A DNA stretch of 64,000 bases from the NCBI GenBank assembly GCA_001574975.1, contig KQ965822.1, forward strand, positions 62,001 through 126,000, read 5' to 3'. The stretch's first letter is position 1. Each line of letters opens with the position of its first letter. The DNA is from Gonapodya prolifera JEL478. Lineage: Eukaryota; Monoblepharomycota; Monoblepharidomycetes; Monoblepharidales; Gonapodyaceae. The notes under the pieces are model-generated. The model saw nothing but the letters and a program-made list of their open reading frames with translations, ran no database searches and was not told where the DNA came from. The translations under genes and the position numbers were made by a program. Shown in pieces: positions 21,611 through 32,809 of the stretch.

Positions 21611-22049
21611 GTCGCCACCCCAAAATTTCACCAAACTGAAGTGTGTGATACGAGTTTTTGTTTTTAAATAGATAAATTAATAACAGTGGATACCTGTGTG
21701 TCTCAGGAACTTAAAGCTTGCCTTTCCCCGAAATGTCCATTTAAGCCAGGCCGTTGTATGCCCAATAGAATTTTTATGAAATGACATTGTCCCACGAGTT
21801 GTCTCGGCGGCATTTGGGCATCATGTATCCAATTGAGGACTCTGCGGCAGAACTTAATTTCGCAACAGCCTTTTTAGAAGCGGCAATTTTTGCCAAAGAA
21901 GCCAAAAATCTCATACACTAACGGTTCCCTTTTTGCCAACAGTCTGAACATGTTACTGGGCGAAGGCGAAGTGGTGAGCGGCCCCTCTGGCGACATGCCT
22001 CCCAAGAGATATCGTTCACCGCCCTTCGATTCGAAACCCTGCGATCACC
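21611..22049. other. Divergent promoter region
   Basis: AT-rich spacer between Hsp20 and the DUF1295 gene. No coding sequence recognised. Confidence 0.5.
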
Positions 22050-23374
22050 ATGTCTTCCGCTTTGTGGTCCACCGTCTCCGCGATCCTCTACAACGGCATC
22101 ACGAACCCAATCGTGACCCGGCCCGCGTCCATCCTCTCCATCTTGCGGGACGTATTCGTCCGCGCCGATCCCGTCGTTGGGTCGGCCTGGATGGCGATTG
22201 CGTCGGCCACACACGCGTTTGTCATGTCGGAGCTGACGGGGGACCATTCGTATGTGAGTTAGTGGCCGTTCCGTGTTCCTGTCATTGCCGATTCAACATC
22301 GCCTCGCTGGCAATGATAGATTGACCGTCTTTGGTCCGTCGCGCCCGCGGTGTACGGCGTATATCACGCGTTGAGGGCCAATCCCCGTCTTATCGGCGCT
22401 TTGTTCGCTGGAAAAGGAGTCTCGGAGGCGATTGATAACCCTCGTGGATTGCTCGCGGCCACTTTGATCACCCTCTGGGCCGTTCGGTTGACCTACAATT
22501 TTGCTAGGAAGGTGAGATGACCTCTTTGGATGACTCAGAGTGGTGTGGAATGTTCATGAATGAACGTTTTTGGTGACAGGGAGGGTACTCCACTGGCCCA
22601 CACAGCGAGGACTACCGCTGGGTATGGTTGAAACAATAGATGCGCGAAAACAAGATCCCTCCAGCCTTCTTTTCCATCTTCAACTTCTCGTTTATCGCGG
22701 GCTACCAAAGCGCGCTCATCTGGGGCTTCGCTCTTCCGTCCTTCGTCGCCGCGGCTGAGCCCTTCTCCGGATGGAACTCGCTGGACCTTATTGCGACGGG
22801 AGCTTTCTTCGCGTCGTTGGCACTGGAGACGGTCGCGGATAACCAGCAGTGGGAGTTTTACGAAACGAGGCGGAAGGTCCGTGAAGGGAAGATATCGACA
22901 AAGGAGGCTGGTGAAGCTGCTGACGACGTGCAAAGAGGGTTCTTGTCGAGAGGTCTGTTTGCGTGAGTGACCAAACGACGTTGAAGAGGTCCAGGCCCAA
23001 CCAGCTTCCAACACTTGTGAAATATTACCAACAGATATTCAAGGCACCCCAACTTTTTTGCAGAGCAGTGCATCTGGTGGTCCGTGTACCTCCTTTCCGT
23101 ATCAGCATCTGGCGAGAAGCTGAACTGGTCTGGGACTGGAGCATTTCTTCTGACGCTCTTGTTCCAGGTTCGTTTGATAGAATTCTCACCTTGTCGCATA
23201 TCTATGTTCACGTCGAACTCACCACAGGGTACTGCACCGTTCACGGAGTACCTTACTTCGTCCAAGTACCCCGAGTACAACACGTACCAGAAGCGAGTTC
23301 CGAGGATCCAAATGCCACTACCCTGGAAAGCTCCTATCACCGCTGAAGGGAAATTCTTGAGCGAGCGCAATTAG
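22050..23374 (+). CDS. DUF1295 / steroid 5-alpha-reductase-like membrane protein, with an in-frame TAG
   Basis: Polytopic ER-type protein of the DUF1295 family. Exons 22050-22253, 22320-22511 and from 22580 on are in frame with each other. Motifs: RLWSVAPAVYGVYHA, LITLWAVRLTYNFARKGGYS, SEDYRW, FIAGYQSALIW, TVADNQQWEFYETRRK, and YSRHPNFFAEQCIWW, the last being the cofactor-linked signature of this superfamily. It ends PITAEGKFLSERN. Right after SEDYRW there is an in-frame TAG at 22637-22639. The 18 nt at 22622-22639 begin GT and end AG and are a multiple of three, so they would restore the frame if removed, but 18 nt is far below normal intron size. The rest of the gene is intact, so this is either a fresh nonsense change, a sequence error or a very unusual intron. 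Substrate unknown. Confidence 0.75.
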
Positions 23375-23490
23375 TCAGGCGAAGACTTAATCGCCACTAC
23401 AAAATTTACATGTAGAATAGATTACTCAATAGGGAAAATGGTTGCAAGTGAACCGTGCACATTACTTCTGTTACACCTTGGTCACGAGCC

Positions 23491-24645
23491 ATGAAACGGA
23501 AACCTTCGGAACCTTCGTCGGGCGCTTCCCGGCCCAAATCACCGCATGGAGTTCACCCGGCGGCTACGAAGAACAAGTACCTCAAAGGTTGGTAACCCAC
23601 ATTCTCAAGAGAATGAGTTTTCAAGGAGCTGAAATTGACCAACCATCAGCCAAGATACTGGATGCCAGGCGGGATAAAAATAAGCAGACGAAGATAAGGA
23701 AGAAGTACTTTAACCAAATAGCTGGAGAGAAGGAGGTGAGCTCGATCGACCAGTCGAGACATTTGAAGTAAACACAATTCAACCGGTTTGGTTCGCAGAA
23801 GGACACCGGAGGTCGAGGAGCTTTGTCGCGGGATCTTCGGGACGTCAACGACGACTCGAGATGGTCGCGATTCCCTTCGGCAAACCCCGGTGCGACACCT
23901 CGAGGCGAAAGAAGTGATGAGGACGACGAGGACTCGCCTCCCCGAAAGCCCCAATCAACTGTCCCCAAAGATTTGGCGTACTCGATTCACGGCCTTCGGG
24001 GTAACGATGACTCAGACGAGGACGTTGCCGAGGAGCGCGAAGCCGTCAGGGGGAAAGGACAGAAACGAAAATATCGAGACGTGGAAAGCGAGGAGGAGAT
24101 GGAGGAGGACAGTTCGGATAGTGACGATTCGTCCCCTGAGGAAGACGACGAGAGCAGTGCTCCACCTCCTTCCAAACCAGCCGCTCCTGTGCCGTTCGCC
24201 CCGCTTCGAGCACGCTACATGAGCCACATCCCACATCACAACCCGTCTCCTACACACCAACTCACAACACAAAAACCAGTCGATAAAACGTCTTCTGGAA
24301 AGGGAAAGGTCGATAAAGGAAAGCCTCCGCTCAAGCCGCAGAACACCTTCCAACGTGCTGCCGCTCTCGCCGAGCAGCGACGAAAAGAAAAGGAGGCCGC
24401 GATAGAGGTGAGGGCCCTCACTTCTCACGAGCATTTCCCAAAGTATGTTATAATCTTGAACTCCTCTTCACCCATAGGCTGCGCGCATCGCCCGAGCCGA
24501 GCGTGAAGCAGCGCGGGATGCCTACTACTCCCGTCGCAAGACAGAACGGAACGCGGTGCTCAAAAAGACCAAACGAGGCCAACCCGTCATGGGCGGTATG
24601 GTGGAGCGAATGCTCGGGAAGATCAAGTCGGGGATGAAGTCGTAG
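23491..24645 (+). CDS. FYV7: rRNA-processing protein FYV7-like
   Basis: Nucleolar factor for 18S rRNA maturation in yeast. Four exons (23491-23587, 23650-23735, 23799-24407, 24478-24645) sum to 960 nt, 319 aa. The conserved N-terminal block spans exons 1-2 (TKNKYLK; ILDARRDKNKQTKIRKKYFN). The conserved C-terminal block is exon 4 (YYSRRKTERNAVLKKTKRGQ, then PVMGGMVERMLGKIK). The middle is a long Ser/Asp/Glu-rich, disordered insert with a lysine-rich tail, making it about twice the yeast length. It is tail-to-tail with the RUS gene. Confidence 0.8.
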
Positions 24646-24731
24646 GATACCGAGAGACATTTTTTCGCGAGAAAGGTTGCTGCAAGATGCCATATGTACA
24701 GTGCACGAGTATACCATACAATACGATTCTA

Positions 24732-25970
24732 CTAGTGACCGCGGACTCCCTCGTCAGTCCAGTAGACGGTATCCACGTCCCAGTTGGCCAGTTTCAGCAC
24801 CGCCACGAAAGACTGTTAGTGGGCTCTTCGCCAGGCTAACGATGGTACGGTCAAGTCAGCGGCGATGTTCGCGCTCTTGGTCCCCAGGTTCTGAATGAGA
24901 TGTGAGAGGAAGGTTGCGTGAAGGATAGATTGGGGAAAAAGACCCGAAAATGGCGACGAAGTACTATGTTACAAAAAGTGAAACTCACTCGAACAACGTC
25001 CTCTGTTTTTGACCCGTCCCGAAAGGTGACGAAGAATTGAGCATCCTCGTGATTCTGTTTGAAAACCCCGTACTGCATTACATACTGTTCGTCCTAAGAA
25101 CCACCGCATAAATCCGAGTCATCAGTTTAACATGCTGAATGAAAGCTGCCTCACCTTCATTATCTCCAGCGCAAGCTTTAACTCTGTCAAGCCCGTCGCT
25201 CGTCCACGAAGATCCCTAAACGGCCTGGCGACCGACACTCCAAGTTTTGATATCTGTGCGCAACGCCGAGTAAATGCCGTTCGGCCCATCTTTTAAATTA
25301 GAGGAGCGTCGGGGGAGCCTTTCTCCCAAGAAGCCTTCGTGAAACTTTAGCACGTCGGGATCTGAGAGTTCAACGAGGTCTTGTCCTGGTATACCAGCCG
25401 GGCTTTCTCTGAGACGTAGAAGATCAACATACTCCGATGCGAGGAGTTGGAGCCGTGCTTGGTTCAGTATCTGAATAAAAGGGGTCAGCACCGTCACTAC
25501 AATATCCTGGCCGGATACAGCGTTCAACGTTTGTTAGTCATTTCGAATCCGGTGCCTCGAACTAACATCACCGTCGCCCCAAAGTGCGCCGTCCCCATCA
25601 CTGCAAAGCACCCAATAGAAAAGCCGCTGAGGGATTCCCTCCCGCGAGTCCCAGTACCGTGGTGCCACCAAACAGTCCCAGCAAATGCGCCACAGTCATT
25701 TGAGAATCGTCTTTCGCCACCACATCACCGAGATTGGATTGTGCAGAGAAGTGTCGGGCAAAGGTTGTATGAGATGCTCCCCAGAGCGTGTAATGGACGG
25801 CGCGAAAGGTGTATCCCAGGCTCGCGACAGGGAGAAAGTAGGAAAATGGCATCATTAGGTGAACATGGCCTGACAGACGAATCGGGAGAGGAGACTCACG
25901 TGTTGCGAGTTGAAGACTGGAACCAATGAGCGACATACACTCCCCTGCCAGTTTCCAGGTTTTTGGGTGA
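24732..25970 (-). pseudogene. RUS (DUF647, root UV-B sensitive) family gene lacking its N-terminal part
   Basis: Minus-strand exons encode the middle and end of a RUS-family protein: FLPVASLGYTFRAVHYTLWG, then ASHTTFARHFSAQSNLGDVV, AKDDSQMTVAHLLGLFGG (the family reads N-x-ADVSAK-(D/E)-GSQ-T here), GTAHFGATVMLVRGTGFEMT, a segment listing residues such as LLASEYVDLLRLRES, EQYVMQYGVFKQNHEDAQFF, and the end VAVLKLANWDVDTVYW with a stop at 24732-24734. The first third of the family domain (the region with the YLPYQLWD-type motif) is absent: only about 80 bp separate it from the divergent F-box locus at 26053, and no coding sequence fits there. It is probably truncated by the rearrangement that brought the F-box pair. 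An intact but diverged start cannot be ruled out. Confidence 0.6.
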
Positions 25971-26052
25971 GAGTCGAAGGACCCGCTGGACCTCTTCGAA
26001 AGTTGTTATGTAGCAGGGAAGTGTACCTTATGACAGTTTCACCGCGAGCTGC

Positions 26053-28675
26053 ATGGACATTCTCCCATCAGAACTTCTGTGTCGACTCCTCTTATTCCTT
26101 CATCCTCGCGATATCAGTCGCGTAGCCCAGAGCTCCCGTCGGCTCAACGACATCGCGACCGAGACTTGGCTTTGGGCAGAGCTTTCGACTCGAGGGGTTC
26201 TGTTGGACATCCCGGAGGAGAAATCGTCTTCAACGGAAGAAAAAGCTCGAGACTTGCCGCCTCAGACCTCAAACCTTTTCCTGTGCGGACCCCGCGGCCA
26301 CCAAACTTTGAAACAAGTAACACAACGTGCTCCGAGGAATATCGCTGTGCCAGCGTTCATTCCTGACCCTCCGTTCAATGCGACTGCTGAGGATGGGTCC
26401 AAGAGCACTGTTTTTGCTGAAACTTCGGTAGCTTTGCGATTAAAACTTTCTCTGCGGGATTGGCTCCCCCATGGAACAGAGAAAGAACTTTTCCGGGCGC
26501 TATGTAACTCACAAGTACGCCAAGTGGATCCTACTGTCTGACAGCTGGCGAATAACCATCTCCTAGACAAGGTGTCCACCCACCACCTCCCAGTTTTGAC
26601 ATTCTCGGGCGGGGAGTGTACCAGTCGTCAGCAGATCACGACTCGCAATCAATATCGGCAACTCTGGATGATGACCCTGACGCTTTCTGGTCCTCGACCG
26701 GGTCCGACCTGTGGAACCCCGGAGAAGCTCCCAGAGAGACATTGTCTACGCATTCGTTGGGCAGGCGTGCATCGTTCAAGAAATTGTAGAACAATGGTTT
26801 ACAGTGTTGTTTCAGCTCGGGAGTCCTTGGTACGGCCCATCTTGGGTTCGCTTCTCTGGGATATCACAAGGACCTGGACTAAGAGGATGATATTCGTGTT
26901 CAGGACAGATAATGGACTGGGCCAGATGATTTGCAGATTCCATCATCGTTGCTAAGACCTCACTATATGTCACCATATATTCCTGTCCGCGCAAAGCAAG
27001 GTGTGCAGCAGATGTTGGAATTAGTATGCACTTTCCAAATGTTGAAATTCGGACTCCTTCTTCACCGACAGCCGTCACCACTTTCAGACCGACCGCCTAC
27101 CTTTGTTTCGGGATCGTACTTGCGGATGGACATGTATGGGCGTTCCCGTCAACAACCCTCTGACATGAAGCGTTATGTCATTATTGGCCGAGTTCAATGC
27201 CTTGGATGGAGTAAGTTGCCCAGTGCTGTTGCGGAATCGTGGTACGTTGTTTTGATAAAAACCTACCCTTTCCCGTGTGTATAAGCCTCGCCGTCATGTC
27301 CCACCGGAGAGCTGGACTCCAATGACCGAACATCAATGCGACCCCTGGCTCTCGCTGCGCACATCATTTTCACCGACCCAACAACTCTTCACCAGCCCCA
27401 CAAATTTCTTGACCCCTCACCGTCTGGAAGTATACTCCAAGTTTTATGAGGATTACGAAAGATGGGTGCATGACACAGAAGAAGTGGAATTACTGGATCA
27501 GGAGATGCGATCAGCTACTTCCGAGCTTGGTAAATCGCTGGAGGAGCTGAGAAATATTTGGAGTTCTTGCGCGACAGACCCGATGCTGGTGAGATACAGC
27601 ATATATTGAGAGTGATGACTTCACCAGTCAACTGTCAGTGAACAACTTGCCGTATTCAGTTGTCACCCGAGATTCGAACTGCTCAGGCTCTTCCCATTTT
27701 CCTTGAAGCCCGTTCCCGTCAGATGAAACACCTTCAACAAGCCGGCCACAACGGGTCGGCGACTCCTGACATCTCCACTACAACTGCTACACACGGAGAT
27801 AACCGACAGTGCGCAGGAAATGTAGGTCCATCTTCGCCTGCCCAGTTTGCTCCAGAAAACGATCCGGTGGAACATTACTTCAGGGTTCTGGAGAAGTCCG
27901 GGCTGGACGTCAGCGAGCAGGAGGGGATCACTTTGGGTGAGAATCTTCCGGATGAGAGGGAAAGGGACGGCACTCTTTAAAGCATTTCATTCTCGTTTCC
28001 TCGCAGTTCGCCTTTTTTCATCCCATCCATCATTTTCGACAGCTGATTTTGCGTGGCTTTCTGCGACACCCTACGGAGCACGATTCCACAGAATGTTTTA
28101 AGAGAACCATATTTTCTGTGGCAAAGAGCTTGGAGATGCATTGTGGAAAGTTGGTGCGCTTCGAGCGGCTTCTGAAGTATGGTTCCGGGGCAACGTCGTG
28201 GACGGGGTGAGAGCACCTGCGTTATACGAAAGTTAACCAAACCTCTGAATTTCATTTTGGGTGGTATTCAAAGTGTATCTCGTGCCTCCTTCACTTTCGA
28301 AAGTACATTCATTCAGTTCCTGCAATAATCTCCCGGAGACACGCAAAACCCGATCGTGACTATGCTGCAGCGAATCATTAATTGCAGAGGATACCCAGAA
28401 GGCTCTCGCTTTGTCATTGCCGCGCTCTCAGTAGACTGGAGCCTTCTTCACGCGGTATGTCAGGCTCCGGGGTTGATGTGCACCAATTGGAGGTGAGAAT
28501 CGGTGCTCTCGGGGTGGCGGGGGTGGGCGTGGATTTGGGAGACAATGCGATGTGGATGCAGGAGGAGGGCAGACGTCGGGATATGGTCGAAGGGTTCGAA
28601 CAACCTGCAGTATTACCAACACTCCCACAAAGTATTAGTGCATCAAATTACGATGTAGCTTTTGATGATGTTTAG
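26053..28675 (+). pseudogene. F-box gene, tandem copy 1, degraded
   Basis: It opens well: [40 protein letters not shown] is an F-box, followed by VPAFIPDPPFNATAEDGSKS and RLKLSLRDWLPHGTEKELF, shared with copy 2. From exon 2 on it breaks. The stretch 26570-26960 matches copy 2 at DNA level, but a 1-nt length difference after the exon 2 acceptor shifts the frame and stops follow (for example after SFKKL). Later parts (27277-27600, 27660-27980) keep copy 2-like open stretches such as EIRTAQALPIFLEARSRQMK, while the last exon region (28380-28675) has stops although it still ends DVAFDDV. It is probably untranslated beyond the first exon; a truncated F-box protein is possible. Confidence 0.7.
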
Positions 28676-28776
28676 TTGATAGCCATCAGCTCAATCGTTG
28701 CCATTTAGAAACAGGTCGAACGTTGTTGGTGTCCGTCCGAAGTAAGTGGTGCAACCTTTTCGAAAAGAAGAGCTAC

Positions 28777-31422
28777 ATGTACCTTCTGCCGCCGGAACTC
28801 CAGTGTCGACTCCTCTCATTTCTTCATCCTCGCGATATCGGACACGTTGCACAGAGCTGCCGACGGCTCAGCGAAATCGCGACAGATCCTTCCCTGTGGG
28901 TGGAGCTTGCGACGCGGGGTGTTCTGCTGGATATCGAGAAGCAAAATGGCTCAATATCAGAAGAAAACGATGGAAATGATGGAGATTTGTCGTCTCGGGA
29001 TTCTGACTTTGACCGGCAGAGCGGGCAACATCGATACCAACGTCCATTGAAGCGAGTATCACTCCGCGCTCCGAGGGAGATCGCCCTGCCAGCGTTCATT
29101 CCTGACCCTCCGTTCAATGCAACTGCTGAGGATGGGTCCAAGAGCGCTGTTTTTGCTGAAACTTCGGTAGCATCGCGATTAAAACTTTCTCTGCGGGATT
29201 GGGTCCCTCATGGAACAGAGAAAGAACTTTTCCAGGCGCTATGTGAGTCCCAAATATGCCAAGTGGATCGTACTGTCTAACTGTTGGCAAATAACCATCT
29301 CTTAGACAAGGTATCCACATCACCACCCTCCAGTTTTGACATTCTCGGCCGAGGAGTATACCAGTCGTCAGCGGACCACAAATCGCAATCGATATCGGCA
29401 ACCCTGGATGATGACGCTCACGCGTTTTGGTCCTCGACCGGGTCCGATTTGTCTCACCCTTCAGAAGCTCCCAGGGAGACCCTCGTCTACGCCTTCGTCG
29501 GACCAGCGTGCATCGTTGAAGAAATCACAGTACAATGGTTTGCAGCCTTGTTCCAACTCGGGAGTCCTTGGTATGGCCCATCGTGGGTCCGGTTCTCGGT
29601 GGGATATCACGAAGATTCCGAAAACGACATCCGAGTTCATGAGAGATCGTGGACTGGGCCCGACGATTTGCAAACTCCATCAACATTACTTAGGCCGCAC
29701 TACGTGTCACCGTATATTCCCGTTCGCGCCAACCAGGGTGAGTCTTATGGATACTCGACCGGCCTTCAAACTTTTCGCATATCTAAATAAGGTTGTCGCC
29801 GAAAAGCCGTCACTACTTTCAAACCGCCCACTTTTGTTTCGGGGTCGTATTTGCGCATTGACATGTATGGACGTTCCGGCCAACAGCCGTCTGACATGAA
29901 GCGCTATGTCGTCATTGGCAGAGTGCAATGCCTTGGGTGGAGTAAGTAGGACACCGTTACCGAGGCGACCCCACCTGACACTTTCTCTATAAATGCATCA
30001 TTTTTTTTCCTTCTAAAGCCTCGTCCGTATCGGACAACGGAGCACTGGCATCGCTTGGGCGGTCGTCCACAAATGCCCTGGCTCTCAGTGCCAACAGGAT
30101 CCACCGTCTTCTCGCTGACCCAACTTCCATAAACCGGTCTCTAAAATCGCTGGACCCCCCGCCGCGGGCAATCTACACCGAGTTTTACCATCGCTATGAG
30201 ATTCGGGTTCGCGAAGCTGACGTGGTAGAATCGCTCGCGAAAGAAATGCGATCGACTTCCTCCCATTTTGGTGAGCTCAGGACTGTTTGGAGTACGTGTG
30301 CAGGGAAGGCGATGCAAGTGAGAAGCCATGTACTACAAGTTTGATTGGTCGGTCACTCGAACACTTGTTCCGCTCAGCTCACATCCGAGATCCGAGCCGC
30401 ACGGGCTCTTCCTCTGTTCTTTGAAGCTCGCTCCCGACAAATGTACCAGCTTCAACAAGCCTCCGAGGTCCTTGACGTTTTCCTCACGTCTAATCCTGCT
30501 GCACGCGGAGAATATAGGCGACGCAGAGCCGGAAATGCAGAGCCATCTTCGCCTCCGCAACTTACTCCTGAAGACGACCCCACGGAGTACTACTTTCGGT
30601 TGCTGGCGAACTCGGGGTTGGACGTCACTGAAAAAGAAGGTGTAGCTATGAGTGAGTGGAGGCTGCGCTGAAGAGTGTGGGCTTTTTGAGAACGCGACGT
30701 CGAAATCTTCTGCTTTCTGTCAGTCAAGCTCATATCATCACACCCGTCGTTCTCTACAACTCGTTCAACGCGGTTAGCTGCAACGCCACAATCTGCACGC
30801 TTTCGCCGCCTACTTTCCGAGAATCGCATTTTGTGCGGCAAGGAGCTGGGAGACGCATTGTGGAAAGTCGGTGATTTAGGCACCGCTTCAACAGTTTGGT
30901 TCAGGGGTAACGTTGTCGACCGGGTGAGAACTCCCGCCTCAACGGGTTGCGCACCGTTAAAATTTATCTCACCTATCCCTCGTGCCACAGTGTATCTCTT
31001 GCTTCCTTCACTCCCGAAACTACTCGCCATTGATCCGCTATTTACAAGTTTCAGCACCAAACGCGCAAGCACTTATTGTATCCATGCTCGAACGAATCAT
31101 CAACCGGAGAGGATATAAAGAAGGCTCGCGTTTCGCCATCGCTGTGCTCTCAGCAGACTGGAGCCTTCGCCACGCTGTGTGCCAAGCTATTGGTGTGGAA
31201 GTGCGAGAGCTGGAGAGTCGGGTGCGTCCTCCGATGGGAGGACTCTTTGGGCTGGGCGGCGTTGCCGGCGTGGGCGTGGATTTGGGAGATAACGCGGCAT
31301 GGTTGGAGGAGGAAGGGAAACGCCGGGATGTGTTGGAAGGGTTCCAAGCCCCTGCGCCAGTTGGGGAGGCGGGACAACGTACTAGCACAACGAGTGCTGA
31401 CGTAATTTTTGACGACGTGTAG
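28777..31422 (+). CDS. F-box protein, tandem copy 2, intact
   Basis: Predicted substrate adaptor of an SCF ubiquitin ligase. Seven exons (28777-29242, 29306-29737, 29792-29941, 30019-30317, 30378-30651, 30724-30923, 30991-31422) sum to 2253 nt, 750 aa, with all junctions in frame. The F-box is at residues 1-45 (LPPELQCRLLSFLHPRDIGH, then VAQSCRRLSEIATDPSLW). Residues 150-350 form a beta-rich region (FVGPACIVEEITVQWFAALF; FVSGSYLRIDMYGRSGQQPS; MKRYVVIGRVQCLGW) that could be a galactose-binding-like fold. The second half is helical, with LLADPTSINRSLKSLD, EIRAARALPLFFEARSRQMY, CGKELGDALWKVGDLGTAST and a Gly-rich end. No LRR or WD repeats. The second half belongs to no family I know. Confidence 0.8.
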
Positions 31423-31559
31423 CTGAGTATACATAAAATTTATTTGACAGTCAAGCCACATCGGTAGTGCACCACTGTTGCAACAAATACATTCCGTGTG
31501 CGTTTCCCTCTTTGTTCAGGTGAATGAAATGTGTAGCAACTGGTACCATTGGGGGGGAT

Positions 31560-32688
31560 TCAGCATGAAACGTAGTCTGCCGAAGGCATCTCACTTAAAT
31601 AACCATAGATTTCCCTGTTCAACGGCTGAAGGTCAGAAATAACTTGCAACTGGATCTCCACAGGGCCAGAAGGATCTGCATTACGTTTCGCGACGAGGAA
31701 CCAAGAATTTGCCGTAGGGTGACAAAAGTTGCTTCCACAATTCCCCGATGCAGCTTCTCATCTCAGCTCCGACGAGAGCTATTTTATTAATTCTTCATCG
31801 CTGCTCGCCCAGCATGTCATGGCTCATCGTAAAAATCGCACTCAACCGCGCATTCTCTCTTCACAAGGAAATGCGTATGATGTTCCCTGACAAACGGAGC
31901 ATACGCTCACTATGCTCTCGTAATTCGTACTCAAATGTCTGCGCCTCATCTGCATTACTGGCGTCCCTCCAAATCAACGTCGGGGCCTCCTTTTGACGAC
32001 CCCAACTAACTCGTTCCATCCCTCACATGGCGCATCCTCACCCACACGGTTATGGTCGTCTCTCTCCCGGCCATCTTTCTCAGGTAAGTTTGTGAACTGT
32101 CAAGCCGGAGGCCCCCACCTCCTTTCCTTTTCTACATCGATATACGAACGCACGAGAGTGGCGCCGCACAATAGCCAACAAAAACTCCTTCTCCGCGGCC
32201 CTCAGACTTAATCCCCTCCCTATCGACGCACGTACAATGTTCTCAAACTCCGGTGTAAGCTCTGCACATCCAACTGCCTTCGCCACGGGTGCATTCAAAT
32301 CGTCCACAAACCTCTGTGGGTCCCGCCAGACAGGCGTGTTGCTAGGACTGAAAACGTTCAACAGCCGTTTCTTCAGGGCCTTGGGTTCGTAGAGAGTGTG
32401 TACGTCCGCCGGCAAAATGTTTGGAAGATCCGAAAAAGAACAAGTTCCCTCGAGAGCAGTCTGCTGAAGAAGCTTCACGCCGCGGGGAGAATAGTCAAGC
32501 CTGAAAAGATCGTCCATGGGATGTCCGCGCGACAAAACAAAGAGTGGTTCCGGGAGAAGCGATGCAGCGTAAACCTGAGCCTGTCGAAGTGAGGCACCAT
32601 TGCCGCAACTTCCCAGGGTGTAAAAAGACTCCGTTTGGGGCGAAGTGGGATCGCTTTCGGTTTTGGGACGTTCGTATTCGTTCTTCAC
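31560..32688 (-). CDS. Unrecognised protein
   Basis: Minus-strand gene. Exon 1 starts at ATG 32686-32688 (MKNEYERPKTESDPTSPQTE) and stays open for about 190 codons, with LLPEPLFVLSRGHPMDDLFR, LKKRLLNVFSPSNTPVWRDP and EKEFLLAIVRRHSRAFVYR. Further exons lie near 31875-31995 (APTLIWRDASNADEAQTFEY, then ELREHSERMLRLSGNII) and 31560-31755 (NCGSNFCHPTANSWFLVAKR; QVISDLQPLNREIYGYLSEM), ending PSADYVSC. Exon junctions between 32090 and 31755 were not pinned down. No domain is recognised. It lies just downstream of the retrotransposon fossil on the same strand, so I considered that it might be part of that element, but it carries introns and no polyprotein motif. Confidence 0.5.
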
Positions 32689-32809
32689 TTCTGTTCAAGA
32701 TTTGCGTCTCTATGAAGCAAACATCTCTAGTCTATTTATAGCTGTAACCGCTTACGCAATACATTCTATCGGTTTCCATCACTTTCCATAACATTCTATC
32801 GGCATCCAC

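Noticed and set aside
32080-32688. Exon 1 of the unknown gene as the start of a reverse-transcriptase domain of the gypsy fossil
   Set aside because: The order would fit, but no RT motif is present and further spliced exons with matching protein character follow downstream.
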